From assembly GCA_004794655.1 (NCBI GenBank), contig SMMW01000524.1, positions 124,001 to 188,000 of the forward strand: a stretch of 64,000 bases of DNA, in the 5' to 3' direction. Both the position numbers and the translations under genes were made by a program. Shown here one piece after another: positions 10,901 through 24,800 of this stretch (its first letter is position 1; every line of letters begins with the position of its first letter). The notes beneath the pieces are model-generated. The model made no database searches. It was not told the origin of the DNA and worked only from the letters and a program-made list of their open reading frames with translations. Origin of the DNA: Marisa cornuarietis (taxonomy: Eukaryota; Mollusca; Gastropoda; Architaenioglossa; Ampullariidae).

Positions 10901-13900
10901 CCTGATGGAAGCTTTACTGTGAAACCCATTCATGTTGTATTTTACCCATCTATTTTCTGAATACAGTATGTACATATGAAACAAATTGCCTTCAGTCAAG
11001 TGAAATATAAATTTATTCTTACAAGAACTGTGGAAACATAAAAGGGCAATTATTTTTTCCCAGCTGGAATAAAAGAGATTGGAACAGAGAGGCACTGGTA
11101 GAACAGATGCGACTGAAGGACATCCAATGTTGATAAAAAATATACAGAAAAGAGAATTGAACATCATGCACTAACAAACCATGTGTTGAGAATTAACATT
11201 GTTGTGTATATAACAAATCTGATATTACACATTTATACCAGCACTAATAAGCAACAATACAATGGTTCTGTAGCACATACCGGGTATGAAGGATGTCATC
11301 TGCAACATGCATAGCAAAAAAACTCAGTTGTCTTCCCCTTAAACTCAAATTTATACTTGCTTCATACATCTAATAATGTACATCAGTTTAGCATTCAGAT
11401 CTGTGTTTCCAGCCTTAAAATTAAAGTACACACATCCATCCTTCACTCACGCATCTTACATCTGGATGTGGGTTCACACAGTATCATACGTAAAAAAAAA
11501 ATAGACAAGAATACATCGACCTTGGAGTGGACATTTAGAAATGGATTTCAGTATGTTGGATAAGAATCCGGACAAAAAATATGGTGCTCAGACAAAAAGA
11601 AAAAAAATACTAGTTTTATCTTGTCTTCATACAAACTGATGAACTCTGCATGAACTTAGATGTTCTAGCTGGCAGCTTTAAAGTGATTTTCACGTTTATT
11701 TACCCTGGTTATTCCAAAAAAGTTTGATGTAATAACTCATTTTTAATATATACATGTAACATAGAGATAAGTATGATGCAAATGACTTTGTTTTAGAACT
11801 GTTGTTAGATATCATTCCCATGACTTACTGATATTAGTAGTTGAAGGTCTGCTTTTAGGGAAACCAAAATAATACTGAGTTTGGCACATACAGAATCGAC
11901 ATTGCTGGTCTGACATTAAATTTATAAACTAAAAGATTTCAGTTTGTAATTAATATTTAACCAGTCTGCCAAAGACTCGCTTATGTATCAGATCAGAAAT
12001 TGATGCTCCAAGATATAAATCCACTTCTCCAGGATGTTCTGAACTGTGCACAATGTTTGAGTAAGCAAAATGTGTCCGTAAGTCTGTTTGGCACACATTT
12101 ATGGTTGAATCTCAGGATTTATTATTTGTTAATGAATAAAAAAGGTAGAAATATTACAACAACAACAAAACTAAAGAAAAATATGGCTTTAAACAAGAAG
12201 ATTGACACAGATCACTCAAGGAAAAACTGATAAAGATGACTATCACAAATGTATGAAGACATTTCAGGACAAAGTAAGACATTACTGGTGAGGATGAAGA
12301 TTCAAATCAAGACCAAAAAAAAAAATGACAAACATATGACAAAATCCATGAAAACATTTGGAATCTTAAATGTTAAAAAAATGAAAACATACAAAACCAG
12401 ACCCCAAAATGAGGCCAAGACAGACTACATGAAGCATGAGGTATGAGGTGGTAAGACTGACATATTGCACTCAATGAATGATTCTTATGCAGCAAAGAAA
12501 AATCTGCTGTGGAATGAACAAAGCACTTTTGCTGACTGATGCCATAAAGCCACTATTAACAGGAATAATAATTTTCTCTTTGTGAAATCCACATTATTGA
12601 CTCTAATAACTTTTCCTGTATGGTCAAGACTTGAGTGTAAACAAAAAATGCAATAAAACTTAAATCTAAACTTCTGTTATTTGGTGACCTTTAAATCAAC
12701 AAATACAACATTATTATTGATGGATTTAGAGTGACCTATATCAATTAAATTATAAATTATTAATGTTTAAGAAATGTCCAATATATTTTCAAAGCAAAAC
12801 AATAACAACAACAAAGTGTAGACTTTTTGCCGTACCACTCTATACACCACCGAGTTCACGCAGACCAAATTATTAAGTTTTCATTACAGCAGCAATTTTA
12901 CATGCATCAAAAGTTATTCAGTCTGTTTTGAGATATTTTTAATGGCCATGTGTAGATTTGTAATGTTTAGATATAATCCTTCATCCTGAGGATAAAAATA
13001 ACTTAGATATTACTACTGAATGAGTCTCGTCAAAACAGTCTGGGGCATGAAAAGTTATGGTGAAACAACTATTATATTCTAGCAGTGGGTACAAGGAATT
13101 ATGCAAAAGATACGTAGCAAAAACCATCAAATTTATGGAGCCAATTTCATGTTGAACAGCATGAAACATCACAACCAATGGCACAAATGTGATAACATCA
13201 GCCAAAAATAAAACCACATAAGCACATTCTTTCTCTGTCATCTAACACAAATGGCAGGAGCACCCCCATGCAACATACATTATAACTAGCTTTTAATTGT
13301 CAGAAGATTATATACTTCCACAACATCATACACCGGCCAGTGATTATATGGTGACAAAGGAAATGAAACTTAACTACACATATGAGATTTGGTTTTCAGA
13401 ACCCTGTTTCTTTCACTCCCTAATAGAGCACTAACCAAGCAGGCAATCAAACAATCAGTCTGTCCTATCAACGTCTCTCACTCTGTCTCATATTCTCACT
13501 CTCTTGCTTGCATTCTATTTTCTTCCCCTCCCTTGAAAACCCAAAATAATTATTTTACAAAAGATTGGATGGGGTGGGGTCAGGTAAGAAGGACCATATA
13601 GATGCTCCAATAAACATAAACGTATAAAAGGTTAAACAATCTCCCATGTAAATGCTTGTTAAAACCTCTCCAAAAGCTCCCTGTCCAAGAAGTTCTCTAG
13701 GACAAACCTAGTACTTAATGAGAAGAAAAGTATTTTATAATAAACTGACTTGTATGGGTCGATTTTAGTCTACAGGCTAACATATTAATTGTAACTATAG
13801 GACTTCAACCAGTGAAATTATTCACATCTTTGCTTTTGACAAGATGGCAGCAAGTGGGATTACAATGGCACATAAGCTGCACAAAAAAAGATATAGACAG

Positions 13901-15210
13901 TACATACACAAAAGGTATGGCAGTGTACGTTATACCAGCAGGTATACCAGACTCCTTCAGGTCTTAATGCGGTCTTGTCACAACATGGACGCTGCACATC
14001 CAATGACCAAATTACCACTACAACAATTGAAGCCTTAAACAACGATATTCCAAAGGTACGAATTTCTTCAAAATCAAAGCAACTATTCCACATTATTATT
14101 TTTCAAATATATATGACAAAAAAATTCACATAAAGCTGTGCCACAATATGCTTCATTAGAGAACATTATTCTAAAATTCAAAATTGTTGCTGACAATGGG
14201 AAGAAGCCAGATCTTGACATTAGTATCAAGTAGTGAAAAATCAGTCAAACTGTCATGTCAAGATGATGTTTCTCTTACTTCATGGTATCACTTTCACTGG
14301 AACTTCCACAAGAAAGAGGACATTGTGTGGCTCAATTACAAAATGAAATCCAAGCATTTTGGAAATAGTAAACACCATGTCAGCTATATCAGAATTTGCA
14401 TCACACTCCTTGTGCTGCAATGCCAGCCAGTGACATCATCAGACACAATGAAATATTATTTCAATGCAGGTCAAGAAAAATCCTTTAGAAAAACACAATT
14501 ATGCTCTATGATCAAAATGGGATCATTTCATTAAATAAAATTACTTAACTTTGAAAAACAATTTCATCAAAGAAAATTACAGTGAAAAAAAATCAGTCCA
14601 CAGTTTTAAAGGATGTGCAAAACATCCATGACACTGGAGAGTTGTCACCCCCTGATGAACAGAGCATCATGCTTGCTGGGCAAGTGACCACCTCATGAAT
14701 ATATGCCACCAGTCATGCTGGCCATCTATGACAAGGTGATGACCATAGCATCACTTGGGATTGGCTATGCGTGACCATCTGACTAACATTTCTTGGGTGT
14801 GTAACACTTGATGCACACAAACTGTTTCGCAGACTTAAAAGCTGTTTCAGCATGACTCTTCCAAACTCATGAAAAATGCAGACACCATTTCAAGGAGCAC
14901 TCCCTGTTACCTGCTAATGCAGCTCTGTTTTGTTCTTTGTAGTGTCCCTTCTCTATACCCACTCCACTGCAGAACATTTTCACTATATTGCAGAAACCAA
15001 AAAGTTCACAAATAATTTTGCAGTTTATATGTTTGTAAACCACCATTTGTGCTGACAAGCTTGGTTAATAGGAGAAGAAGAAAATCAGTTTACGAAATCC
15101 AAATGAGCACTGATGTATGCTTCACTACTCATTTACTGCCCAACCTGTCTCAAACATCTTAGTGGTTTTCATAATTTTTATCCTACAGTCATATTCAGCA
15201 AAAATGCAGA
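7990..15210. other. Gene-poor stretch between SERAC1 and neuroglian
   Basis: AT-rich, with only short unconserved open frames. It holds a CA/TG microsatellite at about 9040-9058. No protein family, RNA gene or element could be recognised. Part of the right end may be neuroglian 3' UTR. Confidence 0.6.
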
Positions 15211-15218
15211 GTTTAATG

Positions 15219-15224
15219 TTTATT
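15219..15224 (-). terminator. Candidate neuroglian polyadenylation signal
   Basis: Canonical AATAAA on the minus strand, about 415 bases after the neuroglian stop codon. Other AATAAA-like hexamers occur further left in this AT-rich DNA, so this is a proposal based only on position. Confidence 0.3.
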
Positions 15225-15638
15225 CCCTTGCTGTCTTCTTTGGACTAGCTCAATAGTGTACAGCACAATCTCAAAACCTGATTACGAAACACCCCTAAAT
15301 CTTGCAACTGCTGTCCAGGCTTGCAAGATAAGTAAACAAATCCTGCTGGCGTAAATCAAAGACATGTATACTTGCTCTGTCAGTTTCTCACTGGCTTTAA
15401 AAATGTGTGTCCATAGCATTGCAGCTGCTCCAAGCTCTTGGTCTAGGGCAGTTGGTATGTCAGTCGATTTCCCTGAAGCAAATTTCATGACATTAGAATT
15501 GACTAGACTAGAAGTCCTCAGAGATGTGCCCAGATGCTTACTGGTTGACCACAACATGGCTAAAGTAGCTGACAGGTGCAGAATGGGGCTACCATGCTTT
15601 CCTTTTTGAGCAGAGCAGTCCCAGAAATGAAGACTTCA

Positions 15639-15846
15639 CTATACAATGGAGGACATGGCAGATGCATTAGGTGGTTCCCCACCCTCAGCCTTTCCAGAGC
15701 CATATTGGCCAATGAAAGAGCCATCTTCGTTGAATTTTGTTGGGTCAACATCACCATAGTCTTCTAGGCTATCTGTCTCCTCCTCTAGTGGAACTTTTTC
15801 TGGATCTCGATCAAAAGATGAACTGGCACCCACTCCGTTCTTGTCA
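15639..15846 (-). CDS. Nrg: Neuroglian exon 24 (ankyrin-binding tail and stop)
   Basis: Starts SDKNGVGASSSF, continues through EEETDSLEDYGDVDPTKFNE and SFIGQYG (residues about 1253-1257), and stops after AMSSIV. FIGQY binds ankyrin unless its tyrosine is phosphorylated. SSIV has Ser at -2 and Val at 0, a class I PDZ-ligand pattern. Confidence 0.96.
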
Positions 15847-18800
15847 CTGAGAACAGGAAAAATGAAGGTAACATAAACGGACATGCAGGCATGGCACAAA
15901 GGAATATAACAAACTTTTAAACTTTTAAGTATAAGCTTCTGCTGTCAAAAATAAATTATATATTAAAAATTAAGTATAGATCACAGTGTGTTTTTAAAGT
16001 TTAAAGTCATTGCTGCTGTTGAATGGAATTGGTTTTTGTGTAAACAGTAAATTTTAACTGAGGCTTCTTTTACTGTCTACACACACAAGAAAATTTTTAA
16101 AAAGTCAAATACCCTGACTACATCAGATTTTGTGGTCTTCAAATAATGAAGGTAGATGGATCAACAGTATTTATACCAAAGATTTCAGACAAATACCAAA
16201 ATGATAAAAAAAAGCTTTAATATCCCTTTCCTTTACAAGGAATGCAGCATTGCAGGTCTCTCTGACAAATATGCATTGCAGGTCTCTCTGACAAATATGC
16301 ATAGTTTATAATAATTTTTCTTAGAAAAAGACATACATGATGTAATAACAAATACTTTTGATAAGAACTGAAAGTCAATCTCTCAAAGAGTTTTGTAAGA
16401 AAGTTCCAGGCATATTCATACCTTTTTGCCATCTCATTGAAGTGTCCTGGTGTTTCATCTGTAGTGTCCTTTTCAGGCGGAACTATAACAAAGACAATGA
16501 TAGTGAAGAGTAAGATTATTAGAAATACTTGGGAACAGCGCAAGCATGTGCAGTGTGGTAGTTTACTCGGTTACAAATATATAAAGCAGAGGGTACAACT
16601 ACTGCACATAAAAAATGCAAGTGGGGATAAGAAAATGTCATATAATGTGGAAGAAGGTATTAACATGATGAGCTTTAATAAACACTTACATTTATACTCT
16701 TTGCCACGGTTTCTCTTGACAATACAGACAATGATAAGAATGAGAATAAGGATAGCAATAGCAACCATCATGCCAATAAACCACCATGCTGACAGAAAGC
16801 TGCTCTGTTTTGCACCTGCAACAGAAAAGAAACAATTCCCAGTTTTGTAGCCTCATAAATGCTATCATTTTAGCCATACTAAAATCAAGTATCCCTAAAG
16901 CTTAATATATAAATTTCTTTGCAACTGCAAACATTGGCAAGGGAGCATTTTTGTTTGTTTGTTCATTTGTTTGTTTTTTCTACTGCAGTCCAAAATCAGT
17001 TTACAAACCAAAATATTTAAAATTTATGAAAAATGCGCAAGAAAGACCCACTAGTTAAGGGTCACTGTGAATTACTCAACTTTATGGACACCAGGAAAAA
17101 TCATTTATGAGAAGCAAGCTATTTTAAACCGAAATAATAATAATAATTGACAGAAACCCAAAGTATAAAGATTTTGTTTTTAAAGGAAACTAAAAAGTAC
17201 ATTTATAAAGCAAAAAAATGATATCAAGCATACCTCCCCATAATGTAAGCATGCTAAAAGGGAAGGCTTTTATGTTAATCAATGTAAGTTCAGTAGCATG
17301 CTCAATACTTTGAATTGCTTTAGTATTTCCAGTGTGCATCAAACACATCAACTTTTAAACTAGAAAAATCCGGTGTCTGGCAATCTAATCCAGCAAATCA
17401 TCTCAGATTGAACTATATTGTTACCTTATGCTAAAACTTACACACACACCACCTCCATATCAACGGAATGCAAACATTAAAATGAGAACACGCAACTATG
17501 TCTATGATCATGGTGATCAAGGGAGGTAAAAAAACAAGAGTAAATCCATGCTGAACTGGTTAAAACCCCAATGAAACATGAGAAATGAATACCTTTTAAT
17601 TATAAGTTTATAGAACCCAACAGTTACCATGTACACTAATGCTTATTTTCATGCATCTGATTATAAACTAAAATTTAGACATCTGCAATACTCATTTGAC
17701 AGTCTTTGTTACAATTAAGGACATGGAAACTCATCTCATGTACATGACTGATTCTGTGCGCTTAAGATAATGTGGCTTATTTAATGTGTTAAAATATGTG
17801 TGTGTGTGAGAGAGAAAAAGCAAAGATTCCAGTGGTGAATGTGGAGGTACAGGTATAAAATTGGAAACCAGAATGGGAAAGTGACATATTTTATATTTAA
17901 AAAAAACTCTGGACACATTCATAAAGTATACCTAGTGGACAGAAGGCTTAACCACCAGATCATCCATGCAAATTTTGACACATTAAATCTGCTACTTATC
18001 TTTCCAATGCACGGATATGCACCTTACCCTTCATGAGCATGAAATAATTCAAGGGGAGGGCAGGTAAAAGAAATAGTTGAAGAAAAAATGCAGTAGTTGT
18101 CGGAGATTTTGTTTTTGTCTAGGGGGAAGAGGGAGTCTAGGGATACACCAGCTAGACTGGGTTAGAGAATGAGACTGAGCATAATTAGGTAGGCATGTGT
18201 GTGTGTGTGGGTGTTTGCATGAGAGAGAGAGAGCAAGCAATGATCCATACAAGCAAGTGTATGGGCTGGATAAAGGCAAAAAGGACTGGAGTCTTAATTA
18301 TAGTGATAATAGAAATTAAAATTCCATAAAGACAGCAGGTGTATCATTAACAAGCATTTATTTTCTACACGTTAATAGGCCTGACTGTAGAATTTATAAC
18401 AAATGTATTAAATTTATAAAATATTGTTATAAAAAGATAGAGCATACAATATAACTCAGAATTATGTCATGAAGTGGAATAAATATTTATTTCTAGCAAA
18501 CACAAGCTAATACTCTCTTTTAATTCTGGCCACCTCAAGATGAGAAGTCATGCAAATGGTCACCAAAATTGGGCTGTCTGAAAATATAATGTTCCTTCTG
18601 AAGCTCTTAAGAATGCTTTGTATCTAAATTCTTCTACCTTAAAAAAATTGAAGTAGACCTAAACTAAATAAAAACAATGAAGAACAATTAGGACGTTTGC
18701 TGAGGGCTTGGTATTTATATAACCACAGACACATCTCCATGGAGCTATCTAGGAATCAGAAAACACTTTATCTTGCAAGTAAAAATCTTAGTATCATCAA

Positions 18801-21800
18801 AGAATTGTCAACCACCTGGATTCCAGGTGTATATACATATATATTTTGGTGCTCTCAGACTATAAATTCTAGTTAATAGTACAAACTCTGGACAGCGCTT
18901 TTGGATGTGGCTAGAATGTCTGCTGATCTTTGAGGTCCATTAGCACCTAAAGAACCCCATTTTTCTTTGGTCAGCATAAGCTATATCCAGTGTCCACAGT
19001 TACACATAATGCATATATAGTTAGTCTTGGCTGTCAGGATACCTATCTTTGAGAAATTATTTAATGGTAATACAATTCTGATCTTTTATGGACTACCCAC
19101 TTTCTACATCATATGCATTACTTTGAATTAACAAGGAAATATAATGATTATAAAAAGATTCAAATAATGCATTTAATAAAGGAACAACTGATACAATATG
19201 TTGACAGCTTTTAAGTTGAAAGATGAAAAAAATCCAAAAAGATTCAAGACTATAGGATCACAGACTGCACTGAGAAAATAAAACATGCAAAATAAAAACT
19301 TCCTTACAAGCATGTTTCCATTATGTTTTAACTTAGTAAAAGTATTAACTTCCTCTTTTATCGTTCAAAGCAATACAACATTTTCATATCCACATATCAA
19401 AAGTAAAACAAAATCAGTGAATCATATATTTATAGAGACTTTGTAACAAATGCATCATATATAGTAGCATTGTCGGTGCCACCCTCATATACAGAAATGG
19501 TGGAGCAAGGAGTTATGGAAATCATACGATGTCATGTTGTCTGCTTTTCCCAGTCATTACTGTATTTTGTAATGCACTCTATGATGCTGCTATATTGCGT
19601 TTGTGTACAGATTTTTTTTATTTTTATAGTCAATTCAAATTGTTTGGGCCAGTAACTTTGAGCCAAAACCACATCAACCTCATCCCAGAGTCAGATAAAC
19701 CCTGCCATGTAAAACCATTATTTGCAAGTACTATACACAATACAAAACTGTTGTTTGTGCTGCAAATTTGTCACATGATTTCATGAGACCACTGGAGGCA
19801 AGACTGCATGCACATCCAGAGAAGAAATATCCCAATCCCACATAAATACAGTTTTCATTTTAATCACTACTTTTTTCCTCATCTGTATTTCTTCTTTATT
19901 TTGAAAGTTCATATCAAATGTGTGTGTGGACATCAAACAGGTGCCGCTTCATGGGTTGATTTGAGTTTGGGTGTTGGGATAATTTGCTCTTGCATGAGAT
20001 GCTTTGGTCTTAACAAAGTCAATCGTCTGATTCTGGGTTGAGGGTGATATGGCTGGGTCAATGTGGTTTGGGTTTTTAAGTGACCAGTGACCAATTATTT
20101 TTATGCAAACTTATCAATTCACTATTTATACCAATGGACAGTCAGTCTATATTTAACTTTTATTTAGTTCTTGAAACTTTCTTCACCTTCTGCAGTTTCA
20201 AACCCTGATAGATATATGGTCCATACCTCCCTGTAATTCCCACCTATTGATATTCGAGAGAGTGGTTTCCCACTAAAAGGCAATCTGGCATGCTGATTAT
20301 TGTTATTGTACTGAGCACATGAAGTATATAATAAAATGCTATTTTAAGTGTAATTTTGCCATGAAAATGTGATCTTTCCAAATCGAGAGACAGATTTACT
20401 TAAATCTTAATTGCATCTGAAAATTCATGAAATTATAAATACTGACTACAATATATCGAATTCTGTTATCTTTAAAATAATGAAGGTAGATGAATCAACA
20501 GTATTTATACCAAAGATTTCAGGCAAATAGGGAAAATAAATATCTCTTTCTCTATATATTTATATAAATACTTGACATTACCAGGCATGTATTCTGTGTA
20601 CTACTTAAAAGCTTTAATTCGTATCAATATTTAAGGAATGCGCAGGACTGCAGACTGATTCTGTTATCGTAAAGCTAAGTGTCTTGTCAAGGTTTTTCCT
20701 TTTTATTATAGATTATTCTCTTCTTCATTTGCTGGAAATTGAGGTTAAAAAACTATTTTTTTTATACTGTCAATTTTTTCTGTGATAAGCACCTCATATA
20801 CAGAAATGTAACTGCCACAAGCTAATCATGTTGAAGTGTGCATCAGGATTTACTCATGAGAAATGACCATACCTGCAGGACTCATATAATTACAACACAT
20901 CTTGATAAGATAGTTACAGCTTACATTTGCACACCATAAACATGAAAACAATAATAAAAATTGAAATCTTAAAATAGTTTTGGCATTCTTGCAAACCATA
21001 AAAAAATACAAAAACATATATTTTAGAAGCCCACAGTTTTTGATGAGAGAAATACCTGTGTCCCTTCTTACAGCTTTGTCATCTGAAAAAGTTGTCATGA
21101 AGGTTACGTAGATTTCCTTCCATTGATTGAAGGTGATGGCTACAGTATCATTGATTTAAAATTTCTTTGGTTACATACATAACCATACAATATCTACAAG
21201 CAAACAATTGAGTGGTGATTCAATGACATTTTAAAGTGCTGAGCATAGAATTATTGAACATAAAATATACTTCAGAAAATTACAACCCTTAAAATAATTA
21301 CAGAAATAGCAATTCATCCCAAGGAATTAACCACTAGACACTCAGCCTTTTATAATGATGTCATGACAAAGCGCATCACAAGTAGACTGAAAAAGAAAAC
21401 TGAAGAACTACTTTGCCTTACTTTGGACAAACAATTACAAACCACGTGTCTAGCAGCAACACGTTCACTGACTGTATGTAGCCAGACAATCATAGAGAAA
21501 AGATGAATTTGGGGTTTGTGCAACTCTGACAATGAGTTCCTTGAAAGACTTAAGAACATGTAGCCAGGTCCCCTACCACATGGCAAACACTTGCACACAG
21601 CAGCTGAAGATAACATTTAACACCTAGCTGTAGGCTGCTTGTTTCTTTATTAAGGCGACCACTTGCTGGTTGCCTGCAGCAACTGTTACTGTCGTCTTTC
21701 AGGGTACACTCCAACCTCTATGCTAAGTCCTCAGCTGGGCTGCTGGCTGAAGTGGCCTGATTTCTCAAAGCTTCTGATCTCTCTGACCTCTGACCTCTGG

Positions 21801-24800
21801 CTCATCTTTCTGACTTTTGGTGTCCACCCCACGTCTCCCTTCCATTTTGTACTCACCAGGAGGGTTAATGTGCAAAGAATGGCTGTATTATAGCACAGCA
21901 TTAATTGTGCTGCTGGGGGTCTGCTAGCAAGAGGCTGGGTGCAGCCCCCTCCTTCTCCCTGCAACCTTCTCCGTCCCCTCTGGACAGCACAAATGTGCAT
22001 GCCAATCTGCGCTACTGACCCGCGCTGCCACCCAACTGGCCTTCCTCTGGTCTCTACCACAAGCAGACAACAACTTGAGGAGACTGATTTCTATGATAAT
22101 TTTGTCTCGCCTGATGTCTTCTTCTGTCACTGGACTTTGTTGTGATGTGTTTTGGCTCATTCCTGCCACAAGATGTGATATGCTTCCTTCCATCTTAGTG
22201 GCAGTTTCTTTTGACTGGGAGACATTGGTGTCAACCTATAAAAATAATTACCAAAGCTGCATGGCAGGGACAAAAGACTTGCGTGACAAGAAACAATATT
22301 TGTCTAAGGTCAACCCTTTGGGCGGAGTGAGAGGTGATGTTATTAGTTCCATGTACATTTACTTTGTTTTTGAGCCACATATCATTTCCATGTGCTACAA
22401 AATATATGTATGTATTGGGAAGTGGACAGCCAAGTGGCTAGAGCACAGGCGTCTGAGGTTGTAGAGATGCACAGTAGCTGGTTTGCTGTCTTGTTGCAAA
22501 GTGTTCTTCCTGTAAACAACCCTCAAGTTGAATGGGTACCTGACCCCTTAAAAAGGGTTGGAGAAAGCAAGGCAGGAAGGAAAATGAGATCGAACTGCCT
22601 TTACAAAAATGGCAGACACCAGGACAAGTGTGATCTCACTTCCCTGGGACCAAAAGGTTACATGACTAACTTTACCTTTCACCTATATTGTTTGAAGCAA
22701 ACACTTTCATGCTATTAATAGATAATCTCAAATTAAAAAAGCAGAAGAAAGTTTTTTTTTTATAGTAAACCCTTTTCTTTTCTTATGTTTTAAGTTTTTG
22801 ATGTCCACATGAATGAATGACACAATGGTATAACATGCTAATTACAACTGTGTTGTTTGTCTTAAATGCAAGACTAAATGATTATGTGCCAATCTCATAT
22901 AGAGGGTTATCCTAGATTTTTGTAATACATCAATTAAAACTGATGTGCTTAGATCAGCGCTGATACAGACGTATATTTTAAAGTTTAAAAATATGCACTC
23001 AAAACTTTAATAAGGGCTGCCTTTTAAAAAAGAGCAGATTATGAAATAATTTAGAAAACAAATTGCTGTTCTTTTCTGTGCTCTTTCTCAGCTGACTATA
23101 GTCAACCACGATGTTAATGGCTCTAGCTAGCACACCTTCACCACACTAAAAATCCCTGAGAGGGCCGATGACATGCACACAGCACTGCCAATGCACACTG
23201 ACAACAGTGCAAAGGGTTAAACTGGAACTGTGGCAGGTGCACGTATATCATGCTTATTATTGTCTAGCCATCAGGAGTGGATTAGCAATCAGTGCAGCCA
23301 ATGTATCAAGGCATGTCCACCTCCAGATGTATGTTCATCTGTTTTGTTGTTTGCTTTATCTTCTGAGCTGCCATTCACAAGAGACAGAGCTTCCAAACCA
23401 AAACCTGGGAAGATAGAAATGACAAAAGGAAGTTGCTATCAAACGACAAAGAGGGATCCTGGCTAATGTCATGTGATGACACAGTAGGATGAATACAGCA
23501 GGATGAGTGTTGTTTGAGTAAAATAACATCCACCAAGTCAAATGGATGACTTGTGTTGTCTAGATTAGCATTTAACCAGATTTAAATTCACACAGGGTGA
23601 TAGGTTCTTGGCAGTGGCACTACAGATCGATTGAAAAAATAAGTCAAACTTTTACTGCAACCTCTCCCACTGGCTCCTAATGATACTTTTAATGATGACA
23701 CAGCTTGATGACAAAATGGGAGGCATTTACTTCTAGAGCAGAGGACTGCCATTTCAAGGGTCACTCAGGCTTGTCTCTGGAAAACTCTACCCTGTCTACC
23801 CAGTAGTAATGGGTACCTGATTCATCAGGAAAAGGAAAAAAGCAGTTGAAGAAAAATGCTTCAGCTCTGCTTTCCACATACCATGCTTTAAACCATGGTG
23901 AACAAATTGAACCACTTACAGTTCATTGCCCTTACGTCTACAGGACCTTTATCTTTGCCTCCCAATAGCCTGAGTAAATGTTGCCCTGTGCATGTTTAAT
24001 AGTGGCATGTACGTGTGCCATAGGTATGTATTGGTGACATGAATGTGTCATATCCGTAGTAATAGCATGCATGTCAGCAGTTGTTTTCTGAAACAGAAGC
24101 ATGTATACATGTATATACGTATGTGAGCAGTTTTATGTGTGTAACAGTGGCACATGTGAGCAGTTGTGTGTGTTGTATGTGTGTAACAGTGACATATGTG
24201 AACAGTGGCATGTGAGAAGTTGTATATGCATTGTGCATGTATATCAGAGATATGTGTGAACAGTGACATGTATGTGAACAGTGGTATGTATGTGAATAGA
24301 AGCATATGCATGAGCATTCATAGATGTGATATTGTATATGTATATTTTCTTACAAATGGTGGTGTACAACCATACATATACATGTATGCATATGTACATA
24401 TGTGTCCATGATTATGTTCATGTGAGACAAACAGCATATGGCACATATGTATGTTTGTGCATGATCAGTGCTAACATATATATATATATATATGCTGAAT
24501 GCATCAGTGTAAAACCATCATCAACAAGTTTAAAAATGCAAACATGCTTCGAAGTACTTGCACTGCCCAAGATGTTTAAAAAAAAATCTGTGACATTGCA
24601 TCAGAAGGTTAATCAAAGCCTGGAAGCATATTCGTGTGTTTCAGTTCATTTAAAAATGATACCATCATAACAGCACACAGCCTTAACAGGTTTTAACAAA
24701 TCATACTTTTAAACCTGCCCATGATCACAGCATGGAAAGATAGAGAAGAATTTGGAAGCCATGGCCAACAGCTTTAAAACTATTGAAACTAAACCAGAAT

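Noticed and set aside
10754..11167. A 137-codon minus-strand frame
   Set aside because: Composition is that of AT-rich noncoding DNA (Phe, Ile, Lys, Cys rich), without a domain or splice context.
24105..24500. CRISPR-like array
   Set aside because: Units are degenerate, directly abutting and without unique spacers; it is a minisatellite in an animal intron.
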